From: CAYRIF01 sp964424205
Lineage (GTDB): Bacteria; Bacteroidota; Bacteroidia; Cytophagales; Cyclobacteriaceae
Direction: 5' to 3'
Assembly: GCA_964424205.1 (NCBI GenBank)
Contig: CAYRIF010000007.1
Location: 1 to 26,809, forward strand
DNA length: 26,809 bases
The position numbers and the translations under genes were made by a program. Below are positions 1 through 7,554 of this stretch, piece after piece (position 1 is the stretch's first letter; each line of letters starts with the position of its first letter). Below the pieces are notes generated by a model. That model had not been told where the DNA came from, made no database searches, and worked only from the letters and a program-made list of their open reading frames with translations.

Positions 1-625
1 TATTGACTTCAATGGTTTTCTCTTCTCCGCCAGCTGCGTTTTTATAAGTAACTTTATACTTGCCTGCGTCTTGTGTTACTTTTACAAAGTAAGCCCCTCT
101 ATTTTCGCCTGTTGCTTTTTTTCCTCTTGCTACATAGTACACATTATTTTCAGCAGCATTGGCTGAAATATTGCCAATGGCGGTTTTACTTAAATCACCG
201 GTTGGGTCATCTAACCAAGTGGTACTTTCTGACAACCAACTAGGGTAGGGAGGTGGGGCAAATAATTGGCTAAATATAAAACCAAAAGACAGTCGCTGTC
301 CAAAATCTGTCGTGTCACTTTCAATGATTTCTGAGAAAGCCGTTCTATTGGTATTTCTCACCATGACTTCTGAATTTTCATTTAACACCACTGCAAATTC
401 GCTACCCGTTGAAAATCCCAAATCCCAAGCAGATCGGTCAGCTGATGTTTGTGTATTGGTACTCAAATCGATGTAAACTTGATTAGGCTGTTTTTCTCCG
501 CCTACGTTGGCATCAATCACGGCTCCTTTTGAGGCTGGTACTTTTATAATTTCTACATCATTATTGCCACACGACGTGAGCAGTGCTAACATTGATAGTA
601 TGACTATTGTTACTGAACTTTTCAT
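1..625 (-). CDS. HmuY-family haem-binding lipoprotein (3' end beyond window)
   Basis: My translation from ATG at 625 gives 208 residues before the window edge. It starts with a lipoprotein signal peptide ending in LLTSC, with Cys19 as the lipidation site, so the protein is probably anchored in a membrane and exposed outside the cell or in the periplasm. The stretch YIDLSTN...SAWDLGFSTGSEF (about residues 51-76) is the usual HmuY-family signature. HmuY proteins bind haem and pass it to a TonB-dependent receptor; the gene for such a receptor ends only 11 bp upstream, so the two are almost certainly one operon. Odd point: the visible part has no histidine, although the founding Porphyromonas HmuY uses two His ligands. 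The missing C-terminus could contain ligands, or the protein may use Met or bind something else. Family call good, ligand uncertain. Confidence 0.8.
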   Translation of the reverse strand, partial: MKSSVTIVILSMLALLTSCGNNDVEIIKVPASKGAVIDANVGGEKQPNQVYIDLSTNTQTSADRSAWDLGFSTGSEFAVVLNENSEVMVRNTNRTAFSEIIESDTTDFGQRLSFGFIFSQLFAPPPYPSWLSESTTWLDDPTGDLSKTAIGNISANAAENNVYYVARGKKATGENRGAYFVKVTQDAGKYKVTYKNAAGGEEKTIEVN

Positions 626-636
626 AATTTTTATAT

Positions 637-2886
637 TTATTGTTTTACTTGACTACCGCCGGTAGTTTTATTTCCGTTTATATTAATTTCTAATTTTACA
701 AAAGCAGACCTGCCGTAGGAAATAGAGGAGATACCACCACTTCCATGGATTGGTCCACCAACCCTTGCTCCTTGAATGTCCGTGACATCCAATACATTTT
801 TAATACCTACAATCGCTTTTATTGATTTAGAGAAGGCAAATACTGACGTGAGGTCTAACCAATGATAAGAAGCGGTTTTTGATTTGGCAATTTCACTTTC
901 GCTAATCACATCATACACTGTTTTTTCTCCTGTGAATTTGTAATAAGTGCCAATGTTAATTTTATCTGTTAATTCAAAATTGACATTAAAGATTACCTCT
1001 GGGGTATAGAGAAAAGCTTCATCTATCTGGTCGGTAGCACCTGTGAGTGAAAAGCCAGATTCAATGTCAAATTTGTTTGTTTTGAAACTAAACTGGTACT
1101 CAACACCCAATGATTTGAATTTGTTGACGTTGATATAGGTCGCTTTGTTTTCATTGCCCGCTTCAAAACCAAAGTCAATTTTATCGCTAATGGTATTGTA
1201 GAATGCACCTATTTCAGATTTATACCTTAACCTATTGTGATGATTTCCTTTGATGGTGACGCCAATATCAATATGATGCCCATCTTCTGGTGCTAGGTTT
1301 TCATTGCCAAAAACTTGGTGATTGGCATCTCTAAAATCAAAGTAGAGTTCCTTGATGGTTGGTGCCCTGAACCCTCTGCCATAGGCAGCTCTGAAAGTGG
1401 TGGACGGACTGTGCACCCATTTTACATTGACTGAGGGAATGATGGGGGTACTGAAAATCGTATTGTATGCCACACGAATTCCTGGTTTCACCTCCCATTT
1501 ATTATACGCAAAACTTGCAGAGCCAAAAAAACCAAAGTCATTTATTTTTTTAGCATCAGTGCCTAAAATCCTTCCGCCATTTCCTGATTCAATGTTGATA
1601 TCATAGCCAGCTTCAACGGAAAGGTTGCGTTGATAAATGTTTTTGATTAAAGTGCCTCTTAGATTAACCGACTGTAAGGAGGTGGTATCTTGTGTGCCCT
1701 CACCAGTAGACAATAATTTAGTGCCTGTTACAAAGTTTGTGATAAACTGCCGTTTCAATCTTTGATAATCTGTATAAGCGACCGAGGCATTAAACCGAGC
1801 CGTATTTGATAATTTTTGACCTAGATTAATGGTGTGAACATGTCTAATGGTTCTATAATCTTCATCCACAGCTTGGGGTTTTAGTATGCCAATAATTTTC
1901 CCTTCATTTTTAATTAAACTATTCAAATAGCTAAAGGAATAGGAAGTTTTGGTAGCTGCTTTGTTATACTTCAGCAGTAAATTTCCAGTGTATTGCGTTT
2001 TAGGATCCCAATTGCTATCTCTTTCTGATGTGTTATTGTAGCCAGTAAAGTAATTGCTACCAAATGCCAATTGACTGTATAAGTTATTGGTGATATTATA
2101 TCCGCCATTGATATGAAAATTATGAGCGCCTTCTTCCAAACCATACTTCTCTCTAGCGGATGATTCGTCAATGCCGATGTTCACATTCCATTTATCGGGG
2201 CTGAACTGTTTGGTAATGATGTTGATGACACCACCCATGGCATTGCTGCCATAGCTTACGGCCATGGGACCTTTGACGATTTCAATTTTAGCAATTTGAT
2301 TGATATCGATTTGGTTTAAGTCAATTTGTCCATCTAACCTGCCAATTAGTGGAATGCCATCAATTAGAATTTTAACATTCTGTCCAGAAATTCCTTGTAA
2401 GTTCATGCCGGTTGTTCCGGTCGCCGGATCTTTGTTCAGCCTGATGTTCAACGAAGTGTTTAGTACTTCTTCAAGGTTTCTTGCACCTTTGGCAAGGATT
2501 TGGCTACTGGTGATTGATTTTATTTTGTGGATTGATTTTGAAGCGGCTTGCGGTTGGTATTGTCCAGTGACCACCACTTCGGAAAGATCATGTGTCGCAG
2601 GTAATAAGAAAAGGGTATTATTTGAAAAATCAGAGATGGTATCTTGATAGGGTGTATAGTTAATGTGCGAGGCAAAAATCACAACCGCCTTGCCTGATGA
2701 TTTTACGGTAACTTTCCCTTCCCTGTTTGAAATCACAAAATCTTGATAGTTATTCTCCAGGACTTTGTATTTCACAAAAACATCACTAATTGGCGCTTTT
2801 GTTTTTTTATCTAAAAGGACCAAGCTGTTTTGCCCGTAACTATAAGCGGCTATAAATAGAAAAATGAAGGTTATTACGCTGCGCAA
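637..2886 (-). CDS. TonB-dependent outer-membrane receptor, probably for haem
   Basis: This is a 749-residue protein. It has a signal peptide (about 1-18, ending AAYSYGQ), a carboxypeptidase-regulatory-like domain (about 20-95), a plug domain (about 110-225, with ILIDGIPL and VKGPMAVSYGSNAMGGVINI), and a 22-strand-type beta barrel to the C-terminus. FRAP at about residue 506 and NENL some 20 residues later resemble the FRAP/NPNL box of haem receptors. With the HmuY-like gene 11 bp downstream and a divergent AraC regulator, a haem or iron-complex importer is the best reading; a siderophore receptor is the alternative. The start codon is TTG: there is no ATG upstream before an in-frame stop, and TTG puts the signal peptide exactly at the N-terminus. 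A weak -7-like box (CATCTTTG, 2912-2919, minus strand) lies about 25 bp upstream. Confidence 0.9.
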   Translation of the reverse strand: MRSVITFIFLFIAAYSYGQNSLVLLDKKTKAPISDVFVKYKVLENNYQDFVISNREGKVTVKSSGKAVVIFASHINYTPYQDTISDFSNNTLFLLPATHDLSEVVVTGQYQPQAASKSIHKIKSITSSQILAKGARNLEEVLNTSLNIRLNKDPATGTTGMNLQGISGQNVKILIDGIPLIGRLDGQIDLNQIDINQIAKIEIVKGPMAVSYGSNAMGGVINIITKQFSPDKWNVNIGIDESSAREKYGLEEGAHNFHINGGYNITNNLYSQLAFGSNYFTGYNNTSERDSNWDPKTQYTGNLLLKYNKAATKTSYSFSYLNSLIKNEGKIIGILKPQAVDEDYRTIRHVHTINLGQKLSNTARFNASVAYTDYQRLKRQFITNFVTGTKLLSTGEGTQDTTSLQSVNLRGTLIKNIYQRNLSVEAGYDINIESGNGGRILGTDAKKINDFGFFGSASFAYNKWEVKPGIRVAYNTIFSTPIIPSVNVKWVHSPSTTFRAAYGRGFRAPTIKELYFDFRDANHQVFGNENLAPEDGHHIDIGVTIKGNHHNRLRYKSEIGAFYNTISDKIDFGFEAGNENKATYINVNKFKSLGVEYQFSFKTNKFDIESGFSLTGATDQIDEAFLYTPEVIFNVNFELTDKINIGTYYKFTGEKTVYDVISESEIAKSKTASYHWLDLTSVFAFSKSIKAIVGIKNVLDVTDIQGARVGGPIHGSGGISSISYGRSAFVKLEININGNKTTGGSQVKQ

Positions 2887-3027
2887 AACTCTTTTTTATA
2901 TTATGTTGTCGCAAAGATGGCGGTTGATAGGGGATAATAATGTTGTTATAAGTATAAAAAATATCGGTGGAGGGATAACTTCATGAAAATTTTAAACTTT
3001 CGAGAAGTTATAACCAACAAATTACTT

Positions 3028-3035
3028 TATTTTTG
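3028..3035 (+). promoter_or_regulatory. -7 promoter box of the AraC regulator gene
   Basis: TATTTTTG matches the Bacteroidota -7 consensus TAnnTTTG exactly. It ends 5 bp before the ATG at 3041, so transcription would begin at or very near the start codon and the mRNA may be leaderless. No clear TTTG -33 box is seen at the usual distance. Confidence 0.4.
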
Positions 3036-3040
3036 TGCCA

Positions 3041-3976
3041 ATGTTGAAAAAAGTCAATTCTAAAGAACAAACGACTAATCCAATTCAATTTTTGGAGGAA
3101 GGGAGTTGTGCGGCAAAAATTGACATTGACCATGCAACATTTACCTATCGTGTTGCCGCTGATTCAGAAAGAAAAGTAAAGTTCGAGATTAACAAGGAAT
3201 ATATTCTTTTTGCTTTTTCAGTAGAAAAGGAGGTGTCATTTCATTGGAATACGCAGGCTATTATAGAAAGCCTCGCTGCTAGTAACCTATTGATGTTTTC
3301 TTATCCTTATGAAAACACCATGTTGGAAGTCAAGCTAGAAAAGAATACTGAACTTTATTTTATAGCACTTTCAATCGGAAAACTACATACATTTTTTGGG
3401 AGCAGCTTTGGAGTTGATAGAGAAGCCATGGGTATGTTTATGAACTCGTTCAAGATGAAAAAATATTTCTCAACCAAGCCTGTGGGCGCAGAGGTGTCCA
3501 TTATTTTTCATCAGATGTTTAATAATGTATTTGAAGGAAGTCACAAAAAACTATACTTGCAAGGCAAAGTATTAGAAGTGGTAAGCTATTATATGCAAAC
3601 CAGTAAACCTAAAAGTGAACTTGAAGAGCAATGCCCCTTTGTGAATGACCATTTGGAGATGGAGAAAATCAAAATTGCACGAGAAATTATTGTGAAGGAA
3701 TATTTGCAACCGCCGTCAATCAAGGAATTGGCAAAGCAGGTAGGCACTAATGAATTCAAACTAAAGGTAGGCTTCAAAAATATGTACGGCAATACCGTCT
3801 ATGGTTATATCGCTGATTACAGAATGCAAAAAGCCAGAATGCTTTTGGAACACAAAGAACTCAATGTGAGAGAAATAGCGCATCAAATAGGCTATTCAAA
3901 CCCTAGCTATTTTATAGCTGCTTATAAGAAGAAGTTTGGGATTACGCCTAAGAAACATCTTTTGGGATTGGAATAG
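3041..3976 (+). CDS. AraC-family transcriptional regulator (PchR-like)
   Basis: The protein has 311 residues when started at ATG 3041; GTG at 3035 is in frame but overlaps the likely -7 box. The N-terminal two thirds is a sensor domain with no motif I recognise. The C-terminal 95 residues form a double helix-turn-helix AraC domain: IKELAKQVGTNEFKLKVGF is the first helix-turn-helix and VREIAHQIGYSNPSYFIAAY the second, followed by KKKFGITPKKH. This C-terminus is close to PchR-type regulators, which respond to iron complexes and control the adjoining receptor. The gene is divergent from the TonB receptor across 154 bp, which is the natural place for its operator. Regulation of the receptor-HmuY operon is inferred from position. 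The inducer is unknown. Confidence 0.88.
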   Translation: MLKKVNSKEQTTNPIQFLEEGSCAAKIDIDHATFTYRVAADSERKVKFEINKEYILFAFSVEKEVSFHWNTQAIIESLAASNLLMFSYPYENTMLEVKLEKNTELYFIALSIGKLHTFFGSSFGVDREAMGMFMNSFKMKKYFSTKPVGAEVSIIFHQMFNNVFEGSHKKLYLQGKVLEVVSYYMQTSKPKSELEEQCPFVNDHLEMEKIKIAREIIVKEYLQPPSIKELAKQVGTNEFKLKVGFKNMYGNTVYGYIADYRMQKARMLLEHKELNVREIAHQIGYSNPSYFIAAYKKKFGITPKKHLLGLE

Positions 3977-4401
3977 TAAGAAATGTGCGAGCTGTAAAAC
4001 TATATAATTGTAGGTAATCTTCACTCGCTCAGCGTCATGCCGTGTACCTGTGCGACTGTATCATTCAGGCGCGGACTCTTGAGTATAATGAAAATTTGTA
4101 CTGAAGTACCCAATTATCGTAAATCCACAATCGTATACCCTTAACCCACATTATTTATGCTAATAATTTGTTATATAAGCAATGCTACAGCGAAAATATG
4201 GGAATTTATTTTGAGGATAGTGAACCTACCTGCCAGTCGGGTGAAGCAGATACGCCAAACGCATGGTAAGTATCCCAAATTCGAACCATTAGGTTTTCAG
4301 GAAAATACAAGAATCATTAGCTGATTACAACGGCATTGCCATGGTATTTTGTTTTAATGCTGAATAATGTGTGCTAAAAAAATCCATTTGGTTATAGCGA
4401 A
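3977..4401. other. gene-poor intergenic stretch
   Basis: There is no convincing gene in these 425 bp between the AraC regulator and the convergent barrel-protein gene. A section at about 4020-4082 is clearly richer in G and C than its surroundings and contains CACTCGCTCAGCGTCATGCC, which resembles degenerate REP-like intergenic repeats of other bacteria. A 23-codon open frame at 4198-4269 has no supporting signal. The rest is AT-rich and featureless to the eye. Confidence 0.5.
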
Positions 4402-5214
4402 CTACCTAAAAGACCGAACCCCACCAATCATAAAATTTAAACCTAACTGAACGCCAACGGATAGATTAGACCTGCGGCTAAATAATTCTTTGGCAGTGTT
4501 GTTTTGTAAAGTTTCTACCAAGTCTTTATTACGGAGGTCGGTGATACCATAGTTTGCCCTGATGAGTGTTGATAAGTATAGGTTTTTAGCAATGTCAATG
4601 TCAACGCCGAATGCTGCAGCGAGTTGTATTTCTGTGTTTTTGAATTTCTCAATTTCCGTGGTTGCAGCAGTACTTAGTAATGCTGTCAGCGGCAATTCAG
4701 GAACATCATACGTACCATCAGCATTGAGTGTCGCACCTGCAGGTATTTCTGCCCCCTCTGGAATGGTTTGAGTAGAAGCTGCGTATTGCAACGTTTCCAA
4801 ACCCTTTGTTAGAATGGATAGTTGTGGGCCGATGGAAAAATTAGTTCTAGCTTTAGCATCGCTCTTGCTCATGAATTTTAAAAATATTGGCAATTGCACA
4901 TAGCTTAATTCAATTTTCCTTTCGCCAACTACTTTTTTAGCATAATCAATGACTTCAAATATTTGCCCTTGCTGTGCAAAAATTGATTCTAACTGAAGCC
5001 CAAATCCATCACTTAAATCTGCGCCAAATGAAAATCCAATAGGATCCCATTGGTAGGTGACTGTTGAATTATACCTAGGATCTTCCGAAAGTCCTTTATC
5101 TAGTACAAATGTACTATTAACTGCAGTTGTTGCCCCAAAATGCACCATGACTTGGGCAATAGTAGTACCAGTAAGCATTCCGACGAAGGCAAATGTTAAT
5201 ATTGATTTTTTCAT
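4402..5214 (-). CDS. outer-membrane beta-barrel protein (PorT-like family)
   Basis: The protein has 270 residues from ATG 5214. An ATG 27 bp further upstream would place nine polar residues before the signal peptide, so the later start is preferred. The signal peptide is about 1-21, ending TTIAQ. The mature part shows alternating amphipathic strands such as VGERKIELSYVQLPIFLKF and ends in LSVGVQLGLNFMIGGVRSF with a terminal aromatic, as in small barrels of the Bacteroidota outer-membrane family (PF13568-like). Residues 150-200 hold a low-complexity extracellular-loop-like segment rich in Ala, Thr and Pro. No ligand or function can be given. It lies 135 bp downstream of the dehydrogenase gene on the same strand and probably has its own promoter. 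Confidence 0.75.
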   Translation of the reverse strand: MKKSILTFAFVGMLTGTTIAQVMVHFGATTAVNSTFVLDKGLSEDPRYNSTVTYQWDPIGFSFGADLSDGFGLQLESIFAQQGQIFEVIDYAKKVVGERKIELSYVQLPIFLKFMSKSDAKARTNFSIGPQLSILTKGLETLQYAASTQTIPEGAEIPAGATLNADGTYDVPELPLTALLSTAATTEIEKFKNTEIQLAAAFGVDIDIAKNLYLSTLIRANYGITDLRNKDLVETLQNNTAKELFSRRSNLSVGVQLGLNFMIGGVRSFR

Positions 5215-5349
5215 AATGCTATAATAGTTGTTTAATGACACATGATGTTCTATGTTCTAACTAATTTACAGAATTATAAGGGCATTTTTGCCGTTCTCTT
5301 TGGCTGTGAATGGTTATGATGTGTAAGGTTTGTTGAATCAATAAAGGGA

Positions 5350-6150
5350 TTACCTTACTTTTGCGGTTTTTATCATGCGCGAAAAAATGCGAGGAAAAAA
5401 TCTTTTAAGCAAAACAGCATAGACTTCCTTTCCACCAATATATACTTCCTCTTTTTCTTTTTTTATGGCACTGATTATCTTTCTCGCACACAAATCTGGT
5501 GGCATCCCTTTGGCTTGTGCCTCATCCATTTTGTTAGATTTCTCTCCTTTTTCGGTCATGGCATTGATAGATACATTGGTTTTGATAAACCCTGGACAAA
5601 CCATCGTCACCTTAATATTTTCCTTCCAAAGTTCTGCTCTCAGCGAATCATAGAAGCCATGCAATGCATGTTTGCTTGCTGCATATCCTGACCTGAATGG
5701 CGTGCCAAACTTCCCAACAAGGCTGCTGATATTTATAAAATGTCCTGACTTATTGCTAAGCATGGAAGGCAACAAGTATTTTGAAAGGGCGATGGATCCA
5801 AAAAAATTGATTTCCATAATCTGTCTATCCACTGATACCAATGTATCTCGCACCAAGGAACGCTGGCTGATACCACCGCTATTGATTAGCACATCTATTT
5901 GTCCGAAAAGGTGAATAGCAGTGTTTGTTTTTTCTTTTAGTGCATCGCCATCGGCTAAGTCAAGGGGCAATATTTTAATGCTATTTTGCGCTTCTTCAGG
6001 ACAATTGTTCTTAACGCGTTCTAATTCACTTTCTCTCCGTGAAGAGAGTATTAATAGCGCACCCTCATTACATAATTCATATACCAATGCTTCGCCGATT
6101 CCCGATGAAGCACCTGTAATCCAAATAATTTTTCCTTTTAGTGATTTCAT
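5350..6150 (-). CDS. short-chain dehydrogenase/reductase (SDR family)
   Basis: The 266-residue protein is a classical SDR. It has the cofactor-binding motif TGASSGIG (12-19), an NSGG motif (a variant of NAG) after strand 4, and the catalytic set Ser143, Tyr156 and Lys160 (YAASK). Arg38/Arg39 in SSRRE after strand 2 suggests NADP(H) preference. Length and the long hydrophilic C-terminus resemble the DHRS7/DltE-like group, but the substrate cannot be read from the sequence. It is divergent from msrB across 124 bp. The start ATG is clear and lies near a TATATTTC box, one base off the -7 consensus. Confidence 0.88.
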   Translation of the reverse strand: MKSLKGKIIWITGASSGIGEALVYELCNEGALLILSSRRESELERVKNNCPEEAQNSIKILPLDLADGDALKEKTNTAIHLFGQIDVLINSGGISQRSLVRDTLVSVDRQIMEINFFGSIALSKYLLPSMLSNKSGHFINISSLVGKFGTPFRSGYAASKHALHGFYDSLRAELWKENIKVTMVCPGFIKTNVSINAMTEKGEKSNKMDEAQAKGMPPDLCARKIISAIKKEKEEVYIGGKEVYAVLLKRFFPRIFSRMIKTAKVR

Positions 6151-6274
6151 GAAGATGAAAGTACGAAATATATATTACAATATTGTAGCATTGTAAATGA
6201 TTGACGATACTGTGATAATTCTGTGAACTTTAAATTGTTGATTTGCGTATAGATTTATTGTAAAGAACATAAAA

Positions 6275-6751
6275 ATGAAAAACATCATTATAGTATTGAC
6301 GCTACTCGGAACGGTTTCTTGTGTCAATGGGCAAACAAAAAAGGAAAACGCTAATGTTGAAAAAATAGTTAAAACAGAAGCGGAGTGGCGTGCGCAATTA
6401 ACGGACATGCAGTACTATGTCACCCGTGAAAAAGGAACGGAAAGGGCATTTACTGGAGCATATTATGATTATAAAGGAAAAGGAGTTTACAACTGTGTGG
6501 CCTGTGGCAACCCACTTTTTGATTCAAAAACGAAGTTTAATTCTGGCACAGGATGGCCAAGTTATTTTCAACCACTGAATGAAAAAAGTGTTGAAGAGGT
6601 GACTGATAAAACCTTTGGAATGGCTAGAACAGAAATTACCTGTGCAAAATGTGGTGCACACTTAGGACATGTATTTGAAGATGGCCCTAAGCCAACAGGA
6701 TTGAGATATTGTATTAATTCGGCATCACTAACATTTGAAAAAAAGAAATAA
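6275..6751 (+). CDS. msrB: exported peptide-methionine (R)-S-oxide reductase MsrB
   Basis: The 158-residue protein reduces methionine-R-sulfoxide in proteins. It has both zinc-binding pairs (CVACG and CAKCG), the family motifs GTGWPSY and GAHLGHVF, and the catalytic Cys in LRYCINSASL near the C-terminus. An N-terminal hydrophobic signal (MKNIIIVLTLLGTVSC) shows that it is exported; whether Cys16 is lipidated is uncertain because Thr at -3 is a poor lipobox residue, and cleavage after VNGQ is also possible. It is followed 37 bp later by msrA, also with an export signal, so the pair repairs both sulfoxide stereoisomers in envelope proteins. Very likely one operon. Confidence 0.95.
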   Translation: MKNIIIVLTLLGTVSCVNGQTKKENANVEKIVKTEAEWRAQLTDMQYYVTREKGTERAFTGAYYDYKGKGVYNCVACGNPLFDSKTKFNSGTGWPSYFQPLNEKSVEEVTDKTFGMARTEITCAKCGAHLGHVFEDGPKPTGLRYCINSASLTFEKKK

Positions 6752-6803
6752 TACCATTCTAATTTTAAAATGGTATAATGTAACTACTATGAAAGACAGA
6801 AAA

Positions 6804-7442
6804 ATGAAAAACATAAGTATTATATTTGGGATTGTATTGGCGTTCTATTCATGCGATGCAAATTCTCAAAAATCAAATAAAGTGTTAGATATTGACAAAC
6901 CAATGGATGAAAAAGTAGAATTAGCAACATTAGGAGCGGGATGTTTTTGGTGTGTGGAAGCTGTCTTTCAAGAATTGAAAGGTGTTTATAAGGTAGAATC
7001 TGGCTATACGGGGGGGACGGTTAAAAATCCCACGTATGCACAGGTATGTTCTGGGCATACAGGTCACGCCGAAGTAGCACAAATCACTTATAACCCGGAG
7101 GATATTTCTTTTGAAACAATACTATCTGTTTTCTTTAAAACGCATGACCCAACGACCCTTAATCAGCAAGGGGCGGATAGAGGTACACAGTATAGGTCTG
7201 CCATTTTTTATCATAATGCGGCACAAAAAAATGCTGCAGAAACAATAATCAAGGAATTAAATAAGGAGCATGCTTACCCGAATCCTATTGTGACAGAAGT
7301 AACTGAATTAGGCGATTACTATCCTGCCGAGGATTACCATCAAAACTATTTTACGCTTAATCCTGATAAGCAATACTGCTCTTTTGTGATTCAGCCTAAA
7401 GTGGATAAATTCAGAAAAGTGTTCAAAGAGTATTTGAAGTAG
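6804..7442 (+). CDS. msrA: exported peptide-methionine (S)-S-oxide reductase MsrA
   Basis: The protein has 212 residues from ATG 6804, which begins MKNISIIFGIVL, a clean signal peptide. ATG 6789 adds five residues and is the alternative; an earlier ATG at 6735 overlaps msrB and would bury the signal. GAGCFWCVE carries the catalytic Cys; further family motifs are SGYTGGTVKNPTYAQVCSG, DRGTQYRS and YYPAEDYHQNY. A Cys near the C-terminus (KQYCSF) can act as recycling Cys. FYSC at residues 14-17 may be a lipobox, so the enzyme is likely a lipoprotein or a periplasmic enzyme. It works with the adjacent MsrB on oxidised envelope proteins. Electron donor not evident here. Confidence 0.95.
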   Translation: MKNISIIFGIVLAFYSCDANSQKSNKVLDIDKPMDEKVELATLGAGCFWCVEAVFQELKGVYKVESGYTGGTVKNPTYAQVCSGHTGHAEVAQITYNPEDISFETILSVFFKTHDPTTLNQQGADRGTQYRSAIFYHNAAQKNAAETIIKELNKEHAYPNPIVTEVTELGDYYPAEDYHQNYFTLNPDKQYCSFVIQPKVDKFRKVFKEYLK

Positions 7443-7488
7443 GCTTTTATAGTGGGCTTTGCAAAACCATTTTTTAAAGTGGCGATAC

Positions 7489-7533
7489 GGTCTGTGGAGA
7501 CACAAACCAAGGAGTGGGACACAGACCGAGGAG
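7489..7533. repeat. intergenic hairpin repeat, copy 1
   Basis: GGTCTGTG (7489-7496) and CACAGACC (7520-7527) form a perfect 8-bp inverted repeat. An internal half site CACAAACC (7500-7507) can pair instead with the left arm, giving a small 4-base loop hairpin. Each unit is followed by an AAGGAG/GAGGAG tail. A related copy lies at 13893-13923. The element sits between msrA and the convergent kinase gene, where it could also end transcription, but there is no T-run. Confidence 0.6.
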
Positions 7534-7554
7534 TAGAGTATTTAAAGTAGGTTT

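Noticed and set aside
2300..2647. Plus-strand open frame inside the TonB receptor gene
   Set aside because: It opposes a well-conserved plug domain and shows no family motif or start signal.
4198..4269. 23-codon open frame starting at ATG 4198
   Set aside because: No promoter, signal or recognisable motif; this length is expected by chance.
5353..5365. TACTTTTG on the plus strand as a promoter
   Set aside because: The match lies at the 3' end of the minus-strand dehydrogenase gene and no rightward gene follows; likely chance.
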